In this document: positions 33,307 through 41,991 of the stretch, piece after piece
Numbering within the stretch: position 1 is the first letter of the stretch
Layout: each line of letters begins with the position of its first letter
DNA from: Leptospirales bacterium
GTDB taxonomy: Bacteria; Spirochaetota; Leptospiria; Leptospirales; Leptonemataceae
NCBI GenBank assembly: GCA_019694655.1
Contig: JAIBBN010000008.1
Span: 62,001-126,000 of the forward strand
Reading direction: 5' to 3'
DNA: 64,000 bases
Notes under the pieces: model-generated
The model's input: the letters and a program-made list of their open reading frames with translations, nothing else
What the model was told of the DNA's origin: nothing
Database searches by the model: none
Program-made: the position numbers and the translations under genes

Positions 33307-34725
33307 ATGCGCAATCTATTTCTTCGCATCTTCCTTTTTCATCTGCTGGTGATTGGCATCTTTGTGCTGGGATTGGCCCTGGGGCTGGACCTGACCGCCG
33401 CCATCAGTCAATCGCGCGGCGCCTTTGCCCTGGTTCTGTCGGCCGCCATCCTGCTGGCGCTGGTGCTGTCCGTGGCCGCTGCGCGCAATGTGGTGTCCCC
33501 GCTGGAGTCGCTTTACCGACGCATCAAGAGTTTCCCTGCGCCGGCATCCAGTCTTTTGCTGCGCAGCTCGGTACACGAACTGGACACAGTGGCCCGGGAG
33601 CTGGACAGTTTGCTCTACCGCCTTTCTGCGGAGCTGGCCGGACACAAAATCGAAAAGGAATTGCTGGCTTCGTTGCTCGATACGCTACGCGACGGCGCGC
33701 TCTGCCTGAATCGAGAGGGAGTCATCATTTTTCGCAACCGCGCGCTTCATCCCGATCTGGCGGCAGAAGATTCAACTGGCAAAAGCTATATCGAAGCGAT
33801 TCGAAATAGCGCGCTTCTGGAGCTGGTGCACGAAATGGTCCGCCAGCGCAACGAGCAAGGGCAGACGCAGGCCATGCAACTGGAGCTGAGCTTGCGCCAA
33901 CGTTCCTTTCACGTCGAGGGCTATCCAGTACGCGTGGAGCCAGAGGCCGACCTGCTTTTGATACTGGTGCAGGATCGCACTCAGGAGTCCAATGCCCGAC
34001 GGCTGCGCGAGGACTTCTTACAAAACGCCAGTCATGAATTGAAAACGCCAATTACCAGCATCCGCGGCTACGCCGAGACGCTGGCAGCCCGTGAGGAGCG
34101 CGAGACGCAGCGCGGATTTCTGGTGGGCATACTGCGCAACGTCGTGCGCATGGAAGCGATCATCGAAGACATGGTGACAATCTCTTCGCTTGAATCGCGC
34201 AGTTTCCCCTTTGAACCGCAGCGCCTGGCGGCGGCGGAATACACACAACATATCGCCACCCTGGTTCAGGGCGCATTAGAACAAAAAAAGCAGCGCCTGC
34301 GCCTTGAGGGCGAAGCCGGCCTGGAGCTGGAAGCCGATCCTTTGTTGATGGAGCACCTGCTGGTCAATCTAATCTCCAATGCCTCGCGCTACGGACCGGA
34401 AAACAGTGAAATCATCGTACGCTACAAGCTGAATGCCAATGGCGATTGCGCCATCTTTGAGGTCGAGGACAGCGGCCCCGGCGTGCCCCCGGAATTGCGC
34501 GAGAAGATCTTTGAACGCTTCTTTCGCGTCGATCGCGACCGTTCCCGGGTGCAGGGCGGCACCGGCCTGGGATTGAGCATTGTCAGACAGATCAGCCGCC
34601 TGCATTCAGGCAACGTTGCCGCCCTTGCCGCAGCGGGCGGCGGCGCTTTGTTCCGGGCGACCCTGCCGCTTCAGCAGCGTAACGCCAAAGGTCCCTCGGT
34701 TACAGCGATCCGTGCGCCATTTTGA
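33307..34725 (+). CDS. phoR: PhoR-like membrane sensor histidine kinase
   Basis: A 472-residue kinase with two membrane helices (residues ~5-25 and ~40-58) separated by only a few residues, so it has almost no periplasmic sensor, as in PhoR. A PAS-like region (~120-225) precedes the HisKA domain with phospho-acceptor His243 in ASHELKTPITSIRGYAETL. The HATPase domain follows with NLISNASRYGP, DSGPGVP and GGTGLGLSIV boxes. It lies 11 bases after the regulator gene and partners it. Phosphate sensing is inferred from architecture and context. Confidence 0.85.
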   Translation: MRNLFLRIFLFHLLVIGIFVLGLALGLDLTAAISQSRGAFALVLSAAILLALVLSVAAARNVVSPLESLYRRIKSFPAPASSLLLRSSVHELDTVARELDSLLYRLSAELAGHKIEKELLASLLDTLRDGALCLNREGVIIFRNRALHPDLAAEDSTGKSYIEAIRNSALLELVHEMVRQRNEQGQTQAMQLELSLRQRSFHVEGYPVRVEPEADLLLILVQDRTQESNARRLREDFLQNASHELKTPITSIRGYAETLAAREERETQRGFLVGILRNVVRMEAIIEDMVTISSLESRSFPFEPQRLAAAEYTQHIATLVQGALEQKKQRLRLEGEAGLELEADPLLMEHLLVNLISNASRYGPENSEIIVRYKLNANGDCAIFEVEDSGPGVPPELREKIFERFFRVDRDRSRVQGGTGLGLSIVRQISRLHSGNVAALAAAGGGALFRATLPLQQRNAKGPSVTAIRAPF

Positions 34726-34772
34726 CTTTTTTTCGCTGACAAACGTGAGTTTTTAAGGCCGCGAAAGTGTTG

Positions 34773-34790
34773 CTGTCAGCGCGTCGTCAC
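34773..34790 (+). promoter_or_regulatory. Candidate Pho box upstream of the OlsB-like gene
   Basis: CTGTCAG (34773-34779) and TCGTCAC (34784-34790) are spaced by CGCG, giving the 7-4-7 arrangement of the enterobacterial Pho box (two CTGTCAT-like repeats 11 bases apart). The first copy matches 6 of 7 positions, the second 4 of 7. It lies 80 bases before the start of the OlsB-like gene, directly after the phoBR pair. PhoB binding specificity in this lineage is not established, so this is a candidate only. Confidence 0.4.
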
Positions 34791-34869
34791 GGAAATGTCT
34801 TGTTTCTCAGAGATTGTCGGGGCGTGGTGAGCCTCAGGCAGCTCCTCGAGGTTCCACAGGAGAAGCCCT

Positions 34870-35661
34870 ATGTCCGGTATGACAATGAAAACGGCGCGAC
34901 AACTGGCGGTCCGCCTGGCCCAAAACCAGCTGGAGATTGAAGAGACTCTGCAGCTGCGTTACAACATCTTTAACGTAGAGTTGCAGGAGGGCCTGCCCGA
35001 ATCGCACGCAACCCAAAAGGACCGGGATCGCTTTGATCTCTATTGCGATCACCTGATCGTTGTCGATCGGGCGCGCGAGAATCAAATTGTTGGAACCTAC
35101 CGTCTGCTCAGGCGCTCGGTTGCGGCGGCGCACGAGGGCTTCTATAGCCAGACCGAATTTGATATTTCCGGAATTTACGACCTGGATGGCGAGGTTGCGG
35201 AGATCGGCCGCAGCTGTGTGCACCCGGAGTATCGCGATGGCTCGGTCATCACCCACCTCTGGATGGGACTGGCCGCCTATATGCGCGAATTTAACGTTCG
35301 CTATCTTTGTGGATGCGGCTCGGTGCACAGCCAGGATCCAGCCGATGCCAATCGAATTTACGCCTTCCTGCGCGAGAAAGGCGCCCTTTCCGGAGATGTC
35401 GGTTTCTTTGCAAAGCCGCTTCCGGCATACCAGATCGCCGGCTTTGATCCAGAGCATCGCATTGAAGATCTCAAAGCAATCTCCAAGCAGATTCCGCCGC
35501 TGATTAAAGGATACATCCGCGCTGGTTCCTTTATCAATGGATACCCAGCCTATGATCATGTCTTTGGCACCACGGATTTCTTTGTGATCTTCGACCGGAC
35601 TGAAATCGATAATCGCTACGGACGCCACTACATGAACAACGATTCGATTCGCATCAGCTGA
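34870..35661 (+). CDS. olsB: OlsB-like GNAT N-acyltransferase (ornithine-lipid synthesis)
   Basis: A 263-residue protein of the OlsB/hemolysin-like GNAT family, which N-acylates ornithine with 3-hydroxyacyl-ACP to make lyso-ornithine lipid. Characteristic blocks are [10 protein letters not shown] (residues ~74-83), [12 protein letters not shown] (~115-126), and the C-terminal [19 protein letters not shown] followed by [16 protein letters not shown] lies 7 bases before the ATG. The acyltransferase OlsA that would complete the lipid is not in the window. The position behind phoBR and a candidate Pho box fits known induction of ornithine lipids by phosphate limitation. Other acyl-ACP-using GNATs are the alternative. 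Confidence 0.8.
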   Translation: MSGMTMKTARQLAVRLAQNQLEIEETLQLRYNIFNVELQEGLPESHATQKDRDRFDLYCDHLIVVDRARENQIVGTYRLLRRSVAAAHEGFYSQTEFDISGIYDLDGEVAEIGRSCVHPEYRDGSVITHLWMGLAAYMREFNVRYLCGCGSVHSQDPADANRIYAFLREKGALSGDVGFFAKPLPAYQIAGFDPEHRIEDLKAISKQIPPLIKGYIRAGSFINGYPAYDHVFGTTDFFVIFDRTEIDNRYGRHYMNNDSIRIS

Positions 35662-35724
35662 GCGCTCGATCTAATTCGTTGAAATGATTTGACCGACGCC
35701 CGGCCTGCAACGCTGCTTTCCTGC

Positions 35725-36765
35725 ATGCAGGAACAGAGACGCAGCGCCGCAGGCGGCGGTAGCGGATACAGGCCGAAAGCCCGCTGGCTGCTCCCGCCCC
35801 TGATATTTCTTCTGCTGGCCGGCCTGCCGCAGTGCAAAGAGGCCGCAAGGCCCTACGCGGGCGGTTTTTGCAGCGTCGGCAGCGAGGAACTCAACGATGC
35901 GATGGATGCCTGGCGTGATGACTTTCGCCGAATACAGGGCGCGATCGACGGACCGCAGAACCCGCAGCATGAGGGGCGCGGCAATGGCGTCGCCCCTGGC
36001 GCGTTGCTGGATGGCGTTTGTGAGATGGCGGCGATGAGCCGCCCGCTGAGCGACAGTGAAATCGATTCCTTTGTACGCCGGGAGGGAAGCGCTCCAGTTT
36101 CCCTGCCCGTTGCCATTGAGGCTCTGGCCATCATTGTTCCCGCAAAATCGCCGTTGCACGCCGTCTCACGCCAACAATTGCAACAACTCTATGGCGAGGG
36201 GCCGCACATTCTCTCCCAGGTCTTTCCTGAACTCAGCGCCAATGCCGAATGGGCCGAACGCGATCTTTCCCTGCACGGCTTGAATACGGCCTCCGATCGC
36301 TACCGCTGGTTCAAGGAAGCTTTGCAATTGCAAAACATATCGGATCGTGTCCGCGAAGAGTCCGGTCCGCTCACGCTGGCTGACGCCGTTGCGCGCTCCA
36401 GGCATGGTTTTGGCTACGCGCGGCCGGCGGAGCTTGGCGACGGGTTGCGGATGCTCGCGCTCACTACCGACAACGGCGCCATCATGCCGGATACGGCAAG
36501 CATCCAATCTGGACGCTATCCGCTACGGCGCTATTTTTACATTGTGCTTCCGCCGTCCGCTGCTCGCGCCCCATCGGCTGCAACGCAGCAGTTCTTGCGC
36601 TATGTCCTGGGAGCAGGACAGGAGCGCCTGGCGCCGCTGGGCCTCTATGCCCTGGCCGGTTCGGAACTTGCGCAGGCCCAGCAGCGATTGAATGACTACT
36701 TGCGCGCCACGACGCACGCAATCGGCGCCGGTTCTACACCGACCGCTCTGCCCGCCTCGCCTTGA
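35725..36765 (+). CDS. PstS-like phosphate-binding lipoprotein
   Basis: A 346-residue lipoprotein precursor. A basic N-terminus and hydrophobic core end in the lipobox GLPQC. The mature part follows the PBP-like PstS fold: FCSVGSEELNDAM at the start (phosphate-loop position), a mid-segment AIIVPAKSPLHAVSRQQLQQLYGEG, and YPLRRYFYIVLPP near the end. The ATG at 35725 is chosen over an upstream TTG in the same frame. No pstCAB genes are adjacent. It might bind phosphate for a transporter elsewhere or act as a sensor; phosphate is inferred from family and context. Confidence 0.75.
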   Translation: MQEQRRSAAGGGSGYRPKARWLLPPLIFLLLAGLPQCKEAARPYAGGFCSVGSEELNDAMDAWRDDFRRIQGAIDGPQNPQHEGRGNGVAPGALLDGVCEMAAMSRPLSDSEIDSFVRREGSAPVSLPVAIEALAIIVPAKSPLHAVSRQQLQQLYGEGPHILSQVFPELSANAEWAERDLSLHGLNTASDRYRWFKEALQLQNISDRVREESGPLTLADAVARSRHGFGYARPAELGDGLRMLALTTDNGAIMPDTASIQSGRYPLRRYFYIVLPPSAARAPSAATQQFLRYVLGAGQERLAPLGLYALAGSELAQAQQRLNDYLRATTHAIGAGSTPTALPASP

Positions 36766-36811
36766 GCGCTGCCGGCATTTCAGAAGCGAACGATTTGCTC
36801 ACTTAGAGCAG

Positions 36812-36843
36812 GTTCCAAAACCCCGTCCGCGGGGTTTTGGAAC
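36812..36843. terminator. Bidirectional intrinsic terminator
   Basis: A perfect 14-base stem (GTTCCAAAACCCCG with CGGGGTTTTGGAAC) and a TCCG loop. The A-tract, GC stem and T-tract order reads as a terminator on both strands. It lies between the PstS-like gene (plus) and the persulfide-operon end (minus), where a shared terminator is expected. Confidence 0.75.
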
Positions 36844-36847
36844 AAAC

Positions 36848-36991
36848 GGAACGGTTTTCAAAATTCACTGCATTGCCTGCGTCAATGGCGAATTCCTCGG
36901 AGAATTCGCATGAATTTATTAACCGTTCCTCACATTCGCTTTGCGAATGGCGCGACCTCCTGTCGCGCAGAGCCGGGCCTAGCGCCGGCTC
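36848..36991. repeat. Cluster of perfect short hairpins, possible structured RNA or small mobile repeat
   Basis: Four hairpins follow the terminator: GCGAATTC/GAATTCGC (36888-36909), CATTCGC/GCGAATG (36933-36949, TTT loop), GCGCGAC/GTCGCGC (36950-36968, CTCCT loop) and GAGCCGG/CCGGCTC (36970-36991). A longer-range pair GGAACGGTT (36848-36856) with AACCGTTCC (36921-36929) encloses the first. The block abuts the 3' end of the metallo-hydrolase gene. It contains no convincing coding frame. Confidence 0.6.
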
Positions 36992-37902
36992 CTGGCACGA
37001 GCGCTCTGCATTTCGGCGGATGATCCGTCGGCATTCTGGGCCGCCGCCCAGGCGCCGCGCAATGGTATTTGCAAATAGCGCTGTCCGTTGCCCGCAGCCC
37101 TCGGCAGACGACCGGCTCGCAAATTCACCTGCAAAGAGGGTAAGAGCAAACGCGGCGCCGCCTTGCCGCGATCGCGTTCATTGCGCCGGGCGATGTACTC
37201 GCTGCGTTCAACGCCGTCGGCCAGCAGCAGATTGGTCCGCCGCTGCTCGGCGACTGTGCTCTGCCAGGCTGGGGCCTGGCCTGCCGGCGGGTAATCGTGA
37301 CCGGTGAAAATGCGCGTCGTGTCGGGAAGCGCCAGGATCCGCGTGCGAATGGAATCATAGAGCGATCCGGCATCGCCGCCTGGGAAATCGGTTCGGGCCG
37401 TGCCCACGTAGGGCATAAAGATTGTGTCGCCGACGAAAACTGCATCCTCAATGCGGTAGCTTACACAGGCCGGCGTATGACCGGGAGTGTGCAGCGCTTC
37501 GACTTCGAGACTGCCAATCTGAAAGCGTTCGCCGTCCGCAAAGAGATGATCGAACTGACTGCCGTCCAGTGGCGTTTCATCCTCCGCCCGAAACAACGGA
37601 ACCCAGTAGTGCAATACCTCTCGAATGTGTTCGCCAATACCAATCTTGCCTCCAATCTGTTCTTTGATATACCACGCTGCGCTGAGATGATCGGCGTGAA
37701 CATGCGTTTCCAGTATCCATTCTACGCGCAATTTGCGACGACGAACATACTCAATCAGCATGTCTGCGAAACGCGTAGTGATGACAGCGCTGGCGGCTTC
37801 AAATTCCAGGACGGAGTCTATGATTGCTGCGCGTCCCTGGTCGTCGGAAACGACATAGCAAGCTGTCGCCGTATCCTCTTCAAAAAACGTTTGTATGTGC
37901 AT
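36979..37902 (-). CDS. blh: Persulfide dioxygenase-like metallo-beta-lactamase-fold protein (Blh/ETHE1 type)
   Basis: A 307-residue protein. The metal motif HVHADH (residues 67-72) is followed by HTPGHTPAC, FVGDTIF (bridging Asp) and TGHDY, the ETHE1/Blh order. These enzymes oxidise glutathione persulfide to sulfite. The ATG at 37902 has AAGGAG 6 bases upstream; the open frame upstream runs into tauE and is shadow. The family's usual end is RYLKIPL, matched here by RYLQIPL; about 26 further residues run into the palindrome cluster. It is third in the operon with the BigR-like repressor and TauE/SafE exporter, as in the bigR operons of Xylella and Agrobacterium. Confidence 0.88.
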   Translation of the reverse strand: MHIQTFFEEDTATACYVVSDDQGRAAIIDSVLEFEAASAVITTRFADMLIEYVRRRKLRVEWILETHVHADHLSAAWYIKEQIGGKIGIGEHIREVLHYWVPLFRAEDETPLDGSQFDHLFADGERFQIGSLEVEALHTPGHTPACVSYRIEDAVFVGDTIFMPYVGTARTDFPGGDAGSLYDSIRTRILALPDTTRIFTGHDYPPAGQAPAWQSTVAEQRRTNLLLADGVERSEYIARRNERDRGKAAPRLLLPSLQVNLRAGRLPRAAGNGQRYLQIPLRGAWAAAQNADGSSAEMQSARARSRR

Positions 37903-37919
37903 AGTCGTCTCCTTCTGAC

Positions 37920-38759
37920 TCACGAAAAGAGATGCGGCGCGATAAATTCGGCAAAGGCCATAGCGAGCGCGGTCAATAGCGTGAAGACGCCAAAGCCGCG
38001 GCGCAAGGCATCGGCCGGCGCGCGCGAGCCCAGGCGAACGCCGATCCAGATGCCAATTACGGTGCTGCAAACCAGAACGCCCAGGAAGCTCCACTGGATC
38101 CCAGCGCTGCGCTGAATTTCTCCGCCAAAACCCAGCAAGGAACTGAGCGCAATGATCAAGAGCGAGGTGCCAACCGCCTGACGAATTTCGAGGCGCGCCA
38201 GGCGCGTAAGTACTGGGACAATCAGAAAGCCGCCGCCGGCGCCAATCATTCCGGTAAAAGCGCCAATCAGCAATCCTTCAGCGCCAAGCACGCCATAGCA
38301 CAGACCAGTGCAGAGACGCCCTTCGCGCATTGCCAGGCGCCGCGAGAGCATCGCCGTCGCTGCCAGAAGCATGACCAGAATAAAGGCGCCCAGAAGCAGC
38401 GATCGCTTGCTGATCTGCCAGCCGCCGATGTTCAGCAACTCCGGGATCGCCGGCGTCAGATAGGCGCGCGCCAGATAGACGGCAAGAATTGAGGGCGCAG
38501 CAAAGGCCAGTCCTCGACGTAAATCTACCAGCCCCTGCCGATAGTAGCGAATGGCGCCGGCCAGCGCTCCGGCGCCGGCCACAGCCAACGAATAACCCAT
38601 TGCATCCTCGGCAGGCAAGGCGAAGACGTAAACCAACAGCGGCGTGGCCAGGATCGAACCGCCGCCGCCCAGCATGCCCAGAGCAATGCCGACGCCGGTA
38701 GACAGAGCGAAGCCAAGCATCGACCAGGCGTTGAAGAATAGCACTGGCTCAGCAGACAA
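37920..38759 (-). CDS. TauE/SafE-family sulfite/anion exporter
   Basis: A 279-residue inner-membrane protein with about eight helices. The TauE/SafE repeat motifs are GIALGMLGGGGSILATPLLVYV near the N-terminus and AFTGMIGAGGGFLIVPVL in the second half, each with the Gly-rich loop of the family. The gene lies between the persulfide dioxygenase and its repressor, so it probably exports the sulfite or thiosulfate formed. It starts 27 bases after the repressor gene stop. Confidence 0.88.
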   Translation of the reverse strand: MSAEPVLFFNAWSMLGFALSTGVGIALGMLGGGGSILATPLLVYVFALPAEDAMGYSLAVAGAGALAGAIRYYRQGLVDLRRGLAFAAPSILAVYLARAYLTPAIPELLNIGGWQISKRSLLLGAFILVMLLAATAMLSRRLAMREGRLCTGLCYGVLGAEGLLIGAFTGMIGAGGGFLIVPVLTRLARLEIRQAVGTSLLIIALSSLLGFGGEIQRSAGIQWSFLGVLVCSTVIGIWIGVRLGSRAPADALRRGFGVFTLLTALAMAFAEFIAPHLFS

Positions 38760-38786
38760 TGAAGGCCTCCATTTTCCCGCAGCGTC

Positions 38787-39098
38787 TCATTGGCAGTAGA
38801 TGGCGTACAGCGCCTGGATGACGCGGGTAGCGCGCTCGTCGGCCAGAGCGTAAAAAACCGACTGTCCCTTGCGGCGAGCCGCCACCAGGCCCTGGGCGCG
38901 CAAGCGGGCAAGATGTTGCGAAAGCGCAGACTGTGACAGCCCCGTCGATTCCTCCAGTTGACCCACGCTGCGTTCCGTGCCGATCAACTGGCAGAGGGCC
39001 AGCAAGCGCCCCTCGTGCGCCATCGACTTCAAAAGCTCCGCCGCCTGAGCGGCGTTGCGCTGCAATCGCTCGGCGCGGTTTCTGGAAACGACAGCCAT
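38787..39098 (-). CDS. bigR: BigR/SqrR-type ArsR-family persulfide-responsive repressor
   Basis: A 103-residue winged-helix protein. The recognition helix region is TGLSQSALSQHLARLRAQG. Cys36 (LLALCQL) and Cys102 (AIYCQ) are the only cysteines and are 66 residues apart, exactly the spacing of the sensor pair in Xylella BigR (42/108) and Rhodobacter SqrR (41/107), which form a tetrasulfide bridge on persulfide exposure. It heads the operon with tauE and blh. An AT-rich palindrome covers its promoter. No ribosome binding site precedes the ATG, which lies at the expected transcription start. Confidence 0.88.
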   Translation of the reverse strand: MAVVSRNRAERLQRNAAQAAELLKSMAHEGRLLALCQLIGTERSVGQLEESTGLSQSALSQHLARLRAQGLVAARRKGQSVFYALADERATRVIQALYAIYCQ

Positions 39099-39104
39099 AT
39101 TATC

Positions 39105-39132
39105 ATATTAGAATATTCTAATTAGCTGGCAA
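39105..39132 (-). promoter_or_regulatory. Persulfide operon promoter with embedded BigR-type operator
   Basis: On the minus strand, TTGCCA (39132-39127) and TAATAT (39110-39105) are spaced by 16 bases. A perfect 16-base palindrome ATTAGAATATTCTAAT occupies 39107-39122, between and over the -10 element, so a bound ArsR-type dimer would block polymerase. The -10 ends 6 bases before the repressor's ATG, predicting a leaderless or nearly leaderless transcript. Confidence 0.65.
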
Positions 39133-39234
39133 GCACAAAGGCGGCTCAAGGTTTCCCGGAGAGCCAAATTGACACAATCTGCATTCCGGAAGCGCTTGCC
39201 TCAGGGGCCGGCCTCCTTCTGGCTCTGCCTTGCG

Positions 39235-39834
39235 ATGCATCAGATCTATATCGACGAACTCAAACAGCTGGTGGCGGACATGGCGGCGCGCGCCCTGGAG
39301 GTCTACGATCTGGCGCTGGACGCGCTCGAAAGCCGACGGCCGGAAGACGTGAGCGCCGTCCTGCAACTGGACAAGCAGGTCGATGCGCTGGAGATGCGCA
39401 TTGATGAGAAATGCGTCGAAATACTTGGCGTACGCGAACCCTTCGCCCAGCAGTTTCGCTATGTATTCAGCGCGATCCGCATGGCCAATGAATTGGAGCG
39501 GGTGGGCGACGAGTCGCGCACGGTAGCCCGCTGGGCTCTCAAATTGAAAGGCGCCGCCAGCGAGGAACTGCGCACTCTGTCGAAGCGGGCTCGCGAGGCG
39601 CTGGAACTTGCTGTCTACGCCATCAATCGCGCCGATTCGGCCGCCGCCGAACGGGTGATGCAGCTGGAATTCGAGGTCGACGAGCTGGAGGACCACATCA
39701 TCGAATCGCAGCCGCCGCTGGCCGACGCCTTCATTGCCAAGGCCATGGAGCGCATTGGCGATCTGGCCACAAACCTGGCCGAGGCCGAACTATTTTTTGT
39801 GCACGCCTCCGACGTTCGCCACGGTAATTTCTGA
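39235..39834 (+). CDS. phoU: PhoU-family phosphate signalling protein
   Basis: A 199-residue helical protein with two PhoU three-helix repeats. The first contains DELKQLVADMAARALEVYDLALDALE; metal-binding acidic motifs appear as VDALEMRIDEKCVE and FEVDELEDHIIE in the two halves. PhoU links the Pst transporter to PhoR and down-regulates the Pho response. The ATG at 39235 starts where family members usually start; a TTG at 39169 preceded by GGAGAG would add 22 residues and cannot be excluded. It is not in a pst operon here. Confidence 0.85.
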   Translation: MHQIYIDELKQLVADMAARALEVYDLALDALESRRPEDVSAVLQLDKQVDALEMRIDEKCVEILGVREPFAQQFRYVFSAIRMANELERVGDESRTVARWALKLKGAASEELRTLSKRAREALELAVYAINRADSAAAERVMQLEFEVDELEDHIIESQPPLADAFIAKAMERIGDLATNLAEAELFFVHASDVRHGNF

Positions 39835-39849
39835 TCAGCCCCAGGCGCT

Positions 39850-41973
39850 TCAGGGCGCCGGCTGCTCTTCTTCCTGACGTGCACGAATAGCGACCTGCCC
39901 GACGACCTCGACCTGAACGTCGCCAGGCACTTCTTCGTGAGCCAGCACCGTAAAATTGCGCGATGGCAGAAGACGCTCCAGTATGTAAAAGATTCCGGCG
40001 CGGATGGCGCGACTGCTGAGGAAAACCGGATGACGCCCCTCGCTTTGCGCCGCACGGAATTGCTCAATGAGCGCCTCGCGTAACGCCACCTGGAAATCTG
40101 GACGCAACGCCATCACAAATCCCTCTTCTGGATCGCGGTGAATGCCCTCGCGCAGGCGGCGATCAATCTGCGGATCGATGGTAATACAACGCAACTTCTT
40201 CTCAGCATCCAGGTATTCGGCCACGATTTGCCGGCGCAAGGTCTGACGCACGGTCTCCGTTAGCAGATAGGGATCCATCTGCGTGCGTTCCGCGTGATTG
40301 GAAACCGCTTCCAGGATGCGCACCATGTTACGAATACTGACGTTCTCCTTGAGCAGATTCTGCAGCACGGTCTGGATGACGCCCAGCGGGATCTTCTTCT
40401 CATTGAGCGCTTCATCCACCACCACGGCGTTGTCTTCGCGAACGCTGTCGATGATGCTGCGCACTTCCTGGCGACCCATGATTTCGGAACTGTTGCTCTG
40501 GATTACATTAGAAAGATGGGTAGCGATTACTGTCGCCGGATCAACAACATCGTAGCCGCCGCTCTCCGCTTCGCCCTTGCGGTCCGGCGTCACCCAGGCG
40601 GCATTCAGACCGTAGGTAGGCTCGCGGAATACTGTCACGCCATCAAGCGCCTGGCTGACGCGCCCGGTATCAATGGCCAGCAGACGGTCCGGCTCCAATT
40701 TGGATGAGGCTATAACGCTACCCTGTAGCTTGATCGCGTATTCTCCAGGCTCCAGATGCATGTTATCGCGAATGCGCACCGGCGGCACGATCAAGCCGGT
40801 TTCCATGGCAAAACGCTTGCGCAATCGGGAAATCTGATCCAGCAGCGTACCGCCGGCCTTAGGATCGACGAGCGGAATCAAATTATAGCCAATTTCAACT
40901 TCCAGCGGTTCGGTGCGCAGGTGCTGCAGGTATGATTCTGGCTTGCGTTCTTCGCCCTTTTCCGACTCGCGCGCCTTTTCTTCCTGCGCCACCGTGCGCA
41001 GGCTTCGCTCAATGCGGACGCCCATGTAGATGATCAGAGCGCCGATGCCGGCAAGCGCAAAGAAAGGAAAGCCAGGTATCAAACTGGCAACGATCATCAA
41101 TCCGCCGACGGTATAGAGCAAGCGGGGGTTGGACAGCAATTGTTTGCGGATACTGGCCGGCAATGCCTCCTCATCCACCGAACGCGAAACGATAATACCG
41201 CTGGCCGTTGAGATCAACAGCGATGGAATCGTCGCCGCCAGACCGTCGCCAATCGTGAAGCGCGTGTACGTAATCAGCGCGCCGGCAAAATCTTCGCCGC
41301 GGATGCTCATACCGACAATCAATCCGCCAATGATATTGATGGCGATGATCACCAATCCCAGGCGCACATCGCCCTGCACGAATTTGCTGGCGCCATCCAT
41401 GGCCCCATAGAAATTGCTTTCTTTCTGCAACAATTCACGACGGCGTCGCGCCTCCTGCTCGTTGATATATCCGGCAGCCAGATCAGAGTCGATGGCCAGC
41501 TGCTTGCCAGGCAAAGAATCCAAAGCGAAGCGAGCGGCCACTTCTGAAACGCGCGTGGCGCCCTTGGTAATGACCATGACCTGAACCAGGGTGAGAACCA
41601 GGAAGATGATGATTCCCACTACCAGGCCGCCGGTATCGCCGCCGCCGCCGACCACAAAGGTGCCAAAGACAGTGATCAGCTTGGAATCAGCGCCGGCGCC
41701 CTGCGACAATATCATCCTGGTAGTCGAAACGTTCACTGCCAGGCGGTAGACCGTGGTTACGAGCAACAAAGTCGGGAAGACCGTAAATTGTGCCGGGCTG
41801 GTCGAAGAAAGGGCCACCAGCAGTATCAAAATTCCGCTCAACAGTGATATCGCAATCAGGCCATCGAGCATAGAGCCCGGAAGCGGCACGATGATCAGCG
41901 TCAGAATAAAAATGACGCCCATTCCCAGCGTGATATCGCTGCTCTGTAGATATCTTCGAAGCGTTTCCAGCAT
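39850..41973 (-). CDS. flhA: Flagellar type III export protein FlhA
   Basis: A 707-residue inner-membrane export-gate component. The N-terminal half has about eight helices with the FHIPEP-region equivalent (ALDSLPGKQLAIDSDLAAGYIN, residues ~150-172). The C-terminal ~340 residues form the cytosolic nonameric ring that docks chaperone-substrate complexes. It is the last gene of the flagellar block, 18 bases after flhB and convergent with phoU. The length is standard. Confidence 0.97.
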   Translation of the reverse strand: MLETLRRYLQSSDITLGMGVIFILTLIIVPLPGSMLDGLIAISLLSGILILLVALSSTSPAQFTVFPTLLLVTTVYRLAVNVSTTRMILSQGAGADSKLITVFGTFVVGGGGDTGGLVVGIIIFLVLTLVQVMVITKGATRVSEVAARFALDSLPGKQLAIDSDLAAGYINEQEARRRRELLQKESNFYGAMDGASKFVQGDVRLGLVIIAINIIGGLIVGMSIRGEDFAGALITYTRFTIGDGLAATIPSLLISTASGIIVSRSVDEEALPASIRKQLLSNPRLLYTVGGLMIVASLIPGFPFFALAGIGALIIYMGVRIERSLRTVAQEEKARESEKGEERKPESYLQHLRTEPLEVEIGYNLIPLVDPKAGGTLLDQISRLRKRFAMETGLIVPPVRIRDNMHLEPGEYAIKLQGSVIASSKLEPDRLLAIDTGRVSQALDGVTVFREPTYGLNAAWVTPDRKGEAESGGYDVVDPATVIATHLSNVIQSNSSEIMGRQEVRSIIDSVREDNAVVVDEALNEKKIPLGVIQTVLQNLLKENVSIRNMVRILEAVSNHAERTQMDPYLLTETVRQTLRRQIVAEYLDAEKKLRCITIDPQIDRRLREGIHRDPEEGFVMALRPDFQVALREALIEQFRAAQSEGRHPVFLSSRAIRAGIFYILERLLPSRNFTVLAHEEVPGDVQVEVVGQVAIRARQEEEQPAP

Positions 41974-41991
41974 GACTCCTTTCTCCGTCGC

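Noticed and set aside
39844-39859. Possible terminator hairpin between phoU and flhA (GGCGC/GCGCC)
   Set aside because: Only a 5-base stem with no T-run, and partly inside the flhA 3' end.
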